64,000 bases of DNA from assembly GCA_013433145.1 (NCBI GenBank), contig CM024169.1, positions 3,100,001 through 3,164,000 on the forward strand, written 5' to 3'. Every line of letters begins with the position of its first letter. The stretch's first letter is position 1. The translations under genes and the position numbers were made by a program. This DNA comes from Ascaris suum (lineage: Eukaryota; Nematoda; Chromadorea; Rhabditida; Ascarididae). The notes under the pieces were generated by a model. It did not search any database, was not told the origin of the DNA, and saw nothing but the letters and a program-made list of their open reading frames with translations. Of the stretch, positions 11,890-23,800 are shown piece by piece.

Positions 11890-14800
11890 ATGGCTGTTAG
11901 CGGAGGCGTAAATGTGGACGAATTCACTGCAACGGGTAATATGGCGAGACGTCGAGTAAGCTTCAGTGCAATGCGTACGATCCAGTGAGTTTAAACCTGA
12001 TTAAGCTACCATTCAAAGCTTTGGCCGTGGATATTTTAATAATCAATAAATTGATGAAGTGTGTTCGAACATATCTGAAATACGAGGAATGTTGGTTACT
12101 GCAGAGGAAAGAATGGGCAGAGATTGGAAAGGGAAATTTATTTGATGCTTGAAATCGAACGCTTTGGCTAAACCCACGGAAGATGGAGTCAAACTCTCAT
12201 TCAGGTTTTGCTATGATGGGTTTTTTTTTTTGAAATTTAATAATTTTTTCCACAACGTTTGCTATTTTCAAGCGGAAAAATTGTGTTAAGATTTTTGTTT
12301 TTCTTTTATCAATTGAAAAAAGGCGCCTGTTTCAAAATTCTTGACCATCCGCGAATTATATATGCGTTATTACTTGGCAGTCGGAACCGCCGACGAAAGT
12401 TGTGCGTTTTATATGGAATCATTGAATATACGATCGAGACCGAATGAATAAAGAGTATATTGATGTGGGCGTGGGGAGAGCGAAGAACCATGCTATGTCC
12501 CATTTCCAGCGGGAACACATTTTGACACAGTCTCATTCATCGAGGGGTTAAATAAAGTTCAGATATCAGCGTCGGCTTACAGAGACAGGTTTTCCTGTGA
12601 CGGCAATAGACAAGCAACATTCAAAGAAGACTGCAGCGTGCAGTTCAGAAACAAAAAAGTCTTTAGAATTTTTTCGGGAGGAAGAAGGGAGGGAAGATGA
12701 TAGAGGGAGGGAGTGTGGATGTAAATTAAAGCTATTTGGAGTTATTGCCATACGTTCTTGTTGTAGTAATTGTTGATTTTTTTATAGGGAATTCGATCAG
12801 GATCGAAACGCTGTGACGTCGCCCCACGATGAACCACTCAAGCGTAAGTGTTGAATTTTTCTGTCGTCCGTTTATTTGTTTGACTTTTGTAATGACTATC
12901 TAACGAGGTTTCACAACGAGGCTAACATTTCCTGTCAGGCATCATGTGTGAAATATTTGCTCGTGACAGGAAGTATCACCTTTATACACTTTAGACAAAG
13001 TGCAATGAGAAGTAAGGTGAAATAAGGCAGGTTGCCACGGGCGTAGCATATTGTTTCATATCATTGTAACACCGTGTATGTACGACGATAAAATGTTGTT
13101 TTTTTAGTTGGCGATACTGGCAGCTCGGATGGTCTAGGCTCAGCGTAAGTTTCTAGTCCTTTTTCACTTTTGATGGAAATCGAATTATTTAAGTGTTTGT
13201 TATCGGAGGACGAACTAGAGCTTGATCGGAGGATTATTTCGTTCATATGAGCAATAGTACACGCAGAATTTTTTTTCTTTTTTTTGAATTTGGAGAGAGG
13301 TTGAAAGATGGATTCATCTGAGCAGAGGTTTAGATGTATTCGTAGATGGTGGTTGATATGAGAGACTGAATAAGTCATAAGGGTGTATGTAAGGTGTCTC
13401 TTTGTGTTTCACTTGTGTGATCATCACTACTTTTACGTTACCTCTAATACAGCTATCATAGGAAATGTCTCTTATTATCAACTTTTCTCTCTCGATCTCC
13501 TCGCATTTTATTAATCACCTTTTCAACGACGTTACCTATGTTGTATTAATTGTTGCATACTGTGAATTAAAAGACTTATGTGGTCTCTTTAATGGGATTC
13601 AATGGTGTGTTTACAGTATCTCAGAAATCAGCAAATAAGGGAGGTGTGCTGATGTGTAAGGGATGAGGAGGAATATTGTCAGTTGTGTGCATAACATGTA
13701 TGAGTGGTGAAGAGATAAGAGGAATATGCCATAAAAGATCTGATGTGCCCATTGCGTCGTATTAGAGATTTACCGCTTTTTCATTTAGTGTTTAGGTACT
13801 TGGTGAATTTCATTTCTCAATTGCTCTAAATTTGCAGTAAGCGTTTATTAGTCTTATTTTGTGTGCTTAATTCATTTACTTGTTTTTTGATTTATATTTC
13901 TACAACATTTCTGATAGCTAAACGAGCTGATGAGAGAATTCTAGTGGTAATTTCAGACAAGTCTCACATACTGAATATCAGGACGTGAACACAACAATAA
14001 ATGCCAGTAAGTTTTTTTTATTTCTTCGAAAATTGTTACTTGCTAATAGTGGTGACATCTAGCCTGCCAAACCTCGGTTGACTTTTACGACGTGGGTTCT
14101 TCTTTCGGGTTTTCTAGTCACTAACCATCCGGCTTATGACTGAGACTGACTTTTAACCGAATGCTTTCGGTCTGTAGCCAACCGGTTCTTCTGAAGTGCA
14201 TTCAGTTTTCTGCGGAACTCAGCTTTAATTGAATGAGTAGATTAAACAAATACTGATCTTGGACTCACTTGTTGCCGAATGCCTTTGGCTGGCAACCTCC
14301 GTTTTACTCACCTAGTCAAAAGTCGTTTGTAATTTTCGTCATCACACTTCGGCCATGTGAAGTAGAGCGGTTGATCAACCAGGTAATTAGGGATGTTTGC
14401 GGACGAAAGGTCAGCTGAATTTATGGATACAAAGATCTGGTCACGCTATTCGTGTGAGTTCTTGCTTAAAGAAAATCAGTGGATTGATCTCGGTCTCCTC
14501 GGACGTCTGAAATAAAGAAAATAAAATCGGTAGTTTGATGGGATGGCCTAAAATAACTTTAAGAAATCATGTGCTGTAGGGGAGGATTCGTTGATGCGCT
14601 TTGTTTGGTATGCAGAGAATCGACCACTTTTTGCCGGGACATGTTGATGGCCTATCCTATCCAGTCAAAGTACTAATGTGATGATTTCATAGTTATGAGC
14701 CAGTAACTTCTCAAATTTGTGAAATGCAACCGATTGCGATAGAATTTCTATTGCACTTTCGTGTTCAGTCGATTGTCTTTCAAGCTAAATTTCTCAGTTA

Positions 14801-17800
14801 TTGCTGGCATCTTTTGTGTTAAAATCAGTGCTCGCTAATCTGTTGCTGAAACCAGAAATAATGGATTATTTCCGTTGTCATTCGAAGCGAATGAATGGTT
14901 CGTGAAGAATGGCTGTCCTCAGAGCTGTGAATTTTTCAATTTTAAATGCAGCGGTCATAGCAACAAATATATATGGCATTACCTTGCTTCACTGTATAAA
15001 AGCACTTGATGCACTAAACGATTGCATATATCGACTACAAACCACTGCCCGCTGTTTTTCGTATATTTGGCTCAGCTTGAGTAAGGTGGATTATCCTTTT
15101 GTTCAACCAGGATCGTTTCTTAGCTGAAAATTGCTATTTTTTGATAAAATAAAATAATCACGGTAAGAAGCGTGCACATATAGATGCTTTGTTGTTATGT
15201 TTAGGTGTTATCCACAATGGAGGTTTCTTCCCCAAAATGGCATCAACACCGATGCCACATTATGCATCGAACATTGCTCAAGGAGGTCAGTGATAAAAAT
15301 ATTCAAAAGGAATCTTCACTGTTATCTTTTAATTTTATTTCCAATTTTTTTCGTATTTAATGGATTACATTTCGATATTTATTGAACATGTCATAGAGAT
15401 TGCCTGTAACGACCCAAACCTTTTTCGGGTCTCCGATTTTTGGTCGACGCACTCTGATAAAAAATTTTTTCTTAGTCGATCCCGCGGCCCTACTTCGGCC
15501 GCGAGCAGCACAGACGAAGAATCAACAACGAAGAAAGTAGTGGGCAATAACAGTCCTTATATATACTACTCGTAGCATCAAAGCGACACTTATAAGAGAA
15601 TTTCATAATGCACACTGTTCGACGATCACAATCAAGCTGTTCTACGGTCGTAATCGGGCTGTTCGACGATAGGAATCCTTACATGCCTAATTTAAGTTGT
15701 AGATGAGGCGAAGTGATAGCCTTTTGCGCACGAAAGAAAATGCAGAATGCCACAGTTGAGTTGCGTTTTGAAAGAAATGAATAGTTGAAAGAGTGGGGCA
15801 TCATAGAGACGAAATAAGTATGCAGTCGAATTTTAATCAAATAAGCCGATGAATGGTCAGAAATTTAAGAAATATGTGAGGAGAGGAAGAAATTCCATCA
15901 CTGATTTGTGTTTTCAGAAGAAGGCCGATCATCGACTAAAGATTCAAGGAATTTTTTCATATACAGCATCCAGTTCGAATGTTATAATTGATCTTTGACC
16001 ATAGGATTAGCTAGTGACCCCATCCTTTTCACTTCTTGACCACAGATTTGACAACATACCCTCTATGATGTTTCCGTCTGATCAGTAAAAACAAAACGTG
16101 GAATGATGCTGTAAGGAATGAAGTTTCTTTGAGGAAGCGAGAAAGTTTTTCCGTGACGTTAAAACTTCAAAGAAATGAGAGGCGAGAAGGGTCCACTATT
16201 TATGAATTTTCGCACTTAGGACAACGCTAAGGTGCAGCTGATGCAGAATTGGAGGTTTGCCTCGAGTCTAGGATGGAGGTAGCTCAGTCTCCTGTTGGTC
16301 ATCATATAAATCAAGTTGCAAAAATTAACTGAGTGCTGTAGGATCATATGCGTGGCACGCAATCACGGTGTATGAGAAGTGTCTTTGCCTGTTTATTAGA
16401 ATCTTTTTCCGTAGGGTAACGCTCTCAAGGTTGCATGCAATTTCTTTTTTTATAAGATGCTCGGGAACATGACTTATTGACGACGAATATTATGTTTTAG
16501 CAGGTGACGAAAGTAACGTGACTGCTTTGAGCGACTTCACCGCTAACGTCTTCCGGCAGAATTCACGACCCGTTCGTTATTGCGTCATTGTGTTCTCTTG
16601 AACTGAAATATTCTTTTATTATTGGTAGCTTAGTTTTAGTAATTTTGATAAATTTGTGTTAGCTTCACCTTCTTCTGTATGTAGCCGTTCTTGAGTTGGG
16701 GCACTGTCACTTTTTTAGTGCTGTGTATTTAATGTAATTTAATGTTTTACGAGATTGCTAGTTGGGGTGTTTGGTTGCTGTCGAGGTGGGGGGAGGTAAG
16801 TTGCACCATTGCATGTTTTTTGTCTGAGTCTTGATATTTGAGAATAAGATGAAAGTACTGGCCAAATTCTGTCGAGGTTTATTTCATTTAAACAAAGATA
16901 GAGAATTTTTTTTTTCAATGAGTGGTTTCATTTTTTTTGTTTTCATCTTCGATTGTGGAAAATATAGATACCAATTTAGCAGACGGAAAATGGTGATGAT
17001 CTTAGTGAAGCACCTATGGATATCAGTGGAGCGACGTTGACGACCACCGATTTGAGAAACGCAATCGCTAGCGAGCAGCTATCTAGCAGCGCCAACGATA
17101 TAACGCTCGCCAATAACACTAGAGCTTTATTCACTGGAATGCCACTGAATAATGGCGGGAATTTGAATTGCTTCCCGAAGGTAAGTTCATTTACCCATTG
17201 CAATTTTTGATGTTCATTCAATTAATCAAAATTCTAATGAATCTAACATTATTGTTATTTATACTTAATCCAAGTAGCAATTGTATTTTAGACCGAGGTA
17301 GTGAAAATTTGGAAATGCACGCCCGCTTTGTTTTCTTTTTTGTTGAATATCTCATTGTGGGCAGTTAGATACCTTGCAGGTGCGTCTATTGCATATTGAT
17401 GATATTGCATTCATTTTCTATTCACTAGCAATAACTAAAGCTTTGACTAATCTAATTGGCTATCATAAGCATAAAAGTTGAAGGAGATGTCGATAAGCAG
17501 CAGTACGACACGTCTGGAGTCGACTCTTGAGCCCACTGCAACGATGGCACTTTTCGCACCCGCGAACGGAAATGATTTCGTTGAAGAGGAAACTGAAGAT
17601 GTCTTCAAAGGTATTCATTTGAGAAAATTTCTACGAAGATTTGAGGTTATATTGGGATGTTACGTTTTTTTGTTATTGTTGTAAAGTTGGAAGAGTCAGC
17701 TTTTCTAATTTTTTACTACTCGAGATCGAACAATTACTCTCTTTAATGCAATTTTTGCATTATTTCTTATGTGTACTAAAATTTGAGAAGTGAACAATGG

Positions 17801-20800
17801 GAACGACATATTGGTTGCAGTGATCGTTTGAAATTGTACGCTAAATTTTTCACGCTTCCTTCAACTCCTTCTTATTGTAATTGTGCTCATTTCTTTTCTT
17901 TTTTTTTTTTTTAACTGCAGGACTAGTTCCAGGATCGACTTGAAGTCGAACTTTTTCTTCCATCATGAACCTCGTTGTCTTCTTCTTTAGGGAAAGAATG
18001 CTTATTTGGATTACTAAAACACTTGGATTACTTCCTTGGTAATTGTTAATGATGTTGCTTAATCTGATAATTATTTGAAATGGAACTTAATTTCTGTCGT
18101 TTATTTCATATGATATGGTCCGCGTTGACTGCGATGGTTAGAACATCGGTGTGCAAGTATAGTTGGCATGAGTATGGGACAAACCCGCGGTGGTGACATG
18201 TTTTGTATTTTCGTTTGTTTCTATCTTGTGTCTACCTCGAATAATGCTTTTAGATATAAACAACGGCGAGGTGATCGATGAACCCGCACCTGTACAAAGC
18301 ATTTGTGGCGAAGAAACCTTTTTGTTAACGGACGCTGGAATGAGTTTCGTGAATGAATCACGTGATTTCACGGTACATCGCTATGTATTTAAATATCCTT
18401 GACTAATTCATTTCGTTTAGTCTTGGCGTTGAGCACTGACTATACTCTGCCATGATTAGGCAGTACCATCAAGGTGAAGAAGTGATATAAGAGATGTGGA
18501 CTTTCATGTTCGTTATGGGCACGACCGAGGAAGTGTTCTTTCAAATATTGTTCGTTTAGGCTTTGAAAGCTTTGGAAGGGGTGCTGTGGTTTATTGATTC
18601 AACAAGTAGATTTCTGTGTCTATTTTTAGATCGTTCGAGGTACAGCATAGCATGCAGCTGATTGCTCTGAAAAGTGATTGTAGAACTTTAGGCGGTCATT
18701 TAAAGCTTCATAGCGCATGCGATGGGCGTTTTATTTTTACTTGTATTCATTCAAGAGGATTTTTTGCTTTCACAAGAACAAAGGAAGAACCTGCCTATTG
18801 ACGTTCGTTAGTACACAATTCTTGTCCGTCTACCAGTCAGCATGCAATGTTTTTCTTAGTTTTTTTCTGTAATCTTGCATGAAGAAATCACGTTAAAAAC
18901 GAAAGTTTGCAGTCTTGAGAACGTTTTCAATCCTCATGCTCGAAGAAGTTCACTCAATGAGAGAATTCTCAACCATATTCTTATAAATCGTAACCCTTTG
19001 GCATCAATTTTTTCTTCCTTGATGGAAGAGTATAAATTGAATCAGTTTCTTCGATAAGCTTCTTTAATTGTTTATTTGTTTGTCTAATATTGCATCGTTT
19101 TAGTTCGAATCGATCGCTGCAGAGCAGTTGCAGAAGGAAGTATTGACACCCCACGAATCATCAAAGACTCCTCTCGAGATTGCTGATGCTGGTGACATCC
19201 TTCAACAACAGATTGCTGTAAGTACTCCAAATTTTAGGCAAGAGAAATATGCGAAGAATAATGAGGTGAAACGTTTAAATGCTTCGAATCGTTGTATAAA
19301 ATATCCCGATTGGAATCTTTTTGTTTGCTCATTACTTGCGAGTAATCCATCTTCATTGTTTCTAAATAGTAAATAAAAGTTTCTCGTTGATCATGAACGT
19401 TAGCAATCAAATTTATTTTTCAGTTTCTTATTTTCAACGGCATTTCAGCAGTCCTCATTGTTGGCTTATTAATTCTTGTTTTTGTTTGTTGACGCAATTT
19501 GTTATAATATATTGTTCAACATCTTTCATTGTTTTACCTTAATCTAATTTTACTATTTTGCTATGTGTTAAACGGTCAAGAAACATTGATTACCTAAAAC
19601 GCAAAGTTATGAAAGACGAAGAGCTAAAGGTAGGTAGATTTTGTTCATTCAGATATATGAAGAAAAATGATAGCCACCTGTGTGCTTAATTGGGTTTTTT
19701 TGATTTGTTAACGATGGAAGCACCGCAAATTCGCTTCCACCTATGAACACAGGCCAACTAAGAGTAGCTAGTCTGTAAATGAGCCAGACAAAAAAATATA
19801 GGTTTTGACACAACAGTTTACAAGTTATATTTAATGTCGACTATGGTCCACTTTACTTGAGTATATATCACCGTTATCCTCATATGGCGATTCACCTCAG
19901 CGTAGAAAAGTTTATTGTTAAGCGTTATGAATTTTAGGCTCTTCACGTTGATCCATCCGCTATTCGTTCGGGCATAACTCGTGCTGCCTGTTCTCCATTG
20001 GCTGTAGTAAAGAAGAAGACGCGTCGGGAAGCTCCTCTAAAGCAGGTTCAGGAAGCCGTAAGTCCCCAAGGCGTCACAACAGAAGATAGGAAATTTGCTG
20101 CTCGCTCGATAAACGATGAGGTATTTTTTGAAAACTTTTAGTTCCTGCTACTTCATAAAGGAGCGTATTGTAATGTTGAATGTATCAATTAATAAGATAT
20201 AAATGGATGCATCTAATCAAGAATTTTTGAAAAATGATTTAAAGTTCATGTGCTAGATGCAACTTTAGCTTGTTGTTAGCGCTGATTTTCAAGTTGAATG
20301 CACGTCTAGAATAGATTTCTTTTGTATCTCTGGATATAAAGACGGCGACTGTAGAATTTTGTTCTTGATTTCTGTTTTTAGAGTTATTTTGTGTAAATTT
20401 GTGGTTGAAAGAGTAGAAATATTTCATCGTCTCATTCGTTCATGAGAGGACTCTGCTGAAAAAAAAAAGTTGTTTTTGTAGAAAACTGATAATTTTTGGA
20501 TAGAACAAGTTCCCTCTCCTGAAAAGGTTTTAGAGATTTCATTTATGAGTTTGCTAGCATCTTTTTTCTATGGTGGCGGTAGTTGAGAAAATTTGGGAGC
20601 TAAAAGCGTTTGAAAAGTGAAGCCTATGAAAAGAAGGCAAACGACGAGGGAAAGAGTCCTTGAAATTTCAATGATGTAATCTATTCGAGTTTGTTCTTGC
20701 AGTCAAAAATCTTGGTGCAGCCGTTCACGCCAAGGACTGTTGCTACTGGAGCGACACCAGTACATACCCCCGAAGAGGTTAGTTACTTGTCGTTTGTATT

Positions 20801-23800
20801 TAGAACGTGAGGGGAGCGAATGCGAGTGTTTCTAAAGATCAGATTTTCCCACTTGTTCAGGAAATTTCGAGGTCTCTGAGTCTAGAGCTAAAATTTTTTG
20901 CAGCGAGAAACCTTCTATAATTAATATGGTTTGATTCTAATGCAGTATTTGTGCAGGTTTGATTCTAAACATATTGTTATTTATGTTTTTCTTGTATGCA
21001 AATACACTAAAATTTTCATAGGTATCATGTGGGTAGGTGGTATATGGAAATACGAGTCTAAAATATGCGCATGCATTTTTGCTAATCAACATGGTGCTTA
21101 AAAAATCGTTCTGTATAGCTGCTGATTTTGAGAGGGCAGATTTTGCTGCTTTCCTAATTACTGCATAGTTTTTCTTATGAAATAAGCAACGAAATATGAA
21201 AAAGCGTTTATGAAGGTGTCGCAAAAAGTGGTGATGGCACGCCGTCGTCTTCGTCGGAGCCTCGATAGGCAACCACCGCCATTGGATGTGCCAAAACTAT
21301 GCGACATTGTCGTGCCGAATTCGTCTTTCTACTCGATTCCGTTTGAAGTCAGCGCAGGCGAAGCTTCTGGTTTGTTGACTTTATTTTGTTGTGCTCGGTG
21401 TATTCGTCGTGTGAAATGTGCATTGCTGGAATTAAGCGTAAGTTTTATGTGAACTTCGTCGTGATTCGGGAATTGTAAGATCTGTTTCATTTATCTACTC
21501 CGAGATACGTTGTATTTATCCAACGACAACGCAACACGAAAATTATATTTACCGCATTGAGAGGCCAAAAGAAATTACTGAATCTTCAAAGGCTCGTTAA
21601 CGATCAACAAAAGATAATCAAATTAAGAAAAAGTGCTTTCAAAAACTCCATGAATTTCGGCTTTGAATGGAGCAACTTTGAGTAGTGGCTGTTATTTTTG
21701 ATGAATACGAGGAATCATTAACCTCTTAAATAATCAGAGAGAGTTGAAGAAAATAAACACCTTATTTCACTCTCCACATCTCCTCATCTTATTTTCATCT
21801 CGAAGCGCTTAAAATTTCTGTTTGATCGTGATAGATGCGTTGCTGGATTTGTTGTTGAATAATTTCTTATTGTTCCACCTGTTTAAAACACCTGCAAGTG
21901 TGGTTTTGCTGTGACTTTTATCTTTTGCCTCTTGCAATTCGAATGCAGCGAAAATTTGGTCGATGTGTCGTTCCTTATCCCCTTCTTTTTGGCTCTTTCC
22001 TGTTCTGTTTTTTGTTGTACTTTAACATATAGCATAATTGCCTGGCTGTAATTAGTGCACAGTGGAGTCAGTTTCATCAATTCACTTATCGGGAAGGATG
22101 AAAACTGGGACGTAGTACGATGATTGCTTCGAGACATGTTTCTGTTTTAGCACAATGCAGTACGAGATTGGAAATGGAACATCCAAGAGAGAGTCAGTCA
22201 GGCGACATAGAGGCCAACGAGGCTGATGAAAGTGTCATGGACTCTTCTGTGCAGCGTTCTTTCATAACGTCCTTCAGAGCCACCTATGAATCATTGGATT
22301 TCGACTCGGAGATCATAGCCATGCCATGCTTCCAGCCGAACGAGAACGACTTCGATATCGTGAAGAAAATAAAGCAAATGGCACTGTCGGGTACAAAACG
22401 TTACCTTGAAGAGGAAATCGCAAGGTTTGCAATTACAACATCGTTGCATTTTTGTAAGGATTGACTTCCAAACTTGTAACCAGTTCTGTCAAAATTTTAA
22501 GCTTAGGTCAGCGATAACACACTTAGCATGTTGCTTTATAGCGTATGATGGTATTCGTGGAATGGCCTTTTTTTATCATGTCAGTATTGTTTGTTTCGAT
22601 TTTGTTTAGTACGCACATGCTGTTCACACGGCTTTACCAACCTCACACTTAGTTTTTTTTAGCTTTCATCAATGCACAATTTTAGTTACACGCAATTCAT
22701 CTTTAATTGTTTAAGCTGCAGTTTTTAAAGCCATCATTGTCGCAGTATTGTTGCCGACTCCTTTCGACTCGATAAGTTTCCACATTTTACGAGTAAAGAA
22801 CGTTCAGGGCTTAATGAGAATGAGAAGAACCATCTCATCTAGGATGACGATAACGTCTTGTCATCCTAGATGAGATGGTTCTTCTCATTTCCTGGCTCAT
22901 CTCTTTGAGTTCACTATCAATGGAAAGAGAATAGTTATTTCAACAGACTGATGTGTCCATTGTTTCATTTCGATCCAGTTTCTAGTAGTGATGTGTCAGT
23001 GACCCTGCTTATGGGCGAGGGTGAGTTCGCGAAATGTCCAGCTGAACAGTGTTATTGTCATACTATCCACTTCGTTCTTTTTGGAGCTTTATGTGATCAC
23101 CTCGAGGTCGTTATGAATGGTATTGTTTTTCTTGTATAAGCTCTAATGAGTCGATGTTTTTGAATAGTGGCACTGAAATAAAGTAGCACGAGCAAAAATG
23201 ATGCGAATCTAATCAAATGAAGCAGGTTTTTCGAATGAAGTCTAGTGTTTTATCTGCATCTCAGGGTCGGCTGTGGACGTTTTTTTGCAGGAGGCATCTG
23301 GGCGATTTATATTTATCGTTTTAGAAGTTACATGAGGAAACAGCATCTGCTATGACGGTTGGGGAGAGGGGGGGGGGGGGTGGGGGAGGATATGCTGAAC
23401 GAATGCCGATTAAATGATGCTCGAAATTCAGATTAAAAATTGCCATTGCAAATATGGTGGAGGAAACAACGCAAAACTATCCGATCGCGCTGGAATGTCT
23501 TCAGAACCTCACTCCTAAGGTAGTACGCTGTTATGATTCTTTTCTGTCTCTTTGTTCGAATGTCACTTTATCGATAGGCATTTTGCGTTGCTAATAAAGT
23601 GCCAGCTGTTTGAATGAGGAATTCACATGCTCAGATATGCTAGGTGCATTTTCAACATAAATGCGAATTGAGGCCAACAGTAGGTCGAATCAGGTAGCAT
23701 TGCATTTAGGTGTTTTGCAGAAGAGTCAGCAAGCATTAATGATCTTAGCCATTCCCAGTCATCAGAATTGGTGCGACAGCTAGGTGGTTAGTTGGTTGGA

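Noticed and set aside
16976..17221. 81-codon minus-strand frame
   Set aside because: It is the antisense shadow of knl-1 exon 7.
17927..17951. Strong acceptor (TTTTTAACTGCAG) after knl-1 exon 8
   Set aside because: In the required phase it reaches a stop after seven codons; the acceptor at 18253 continues the protein.
19574..19629. Helical frame (NIDYLKRKVMKDEELK) with a GTAGGT donor in the knl-1 region
   Set aside because: No acceptor gives the needed phase, and exons 10 and 11 join in phase without it.
21370..21437. Extension of knl-1 exon 13 to a canonical GTAAGT donor
   Set aside because: The extension is Cys/Leu-rich and ends in phase 0, while exon 14 needs phase 1; the GTTTGT donor at 21370 fits.
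22951..23139. Frame with a good acceptor (TTTCAACAG) that could follow knl-1 exon 14 in phase
   Set aside because: Joining exon 14 directly to 23432 gives a continuous charged helix; this frame is Cys-rich, lacks a good donor and would interrupt the helix.
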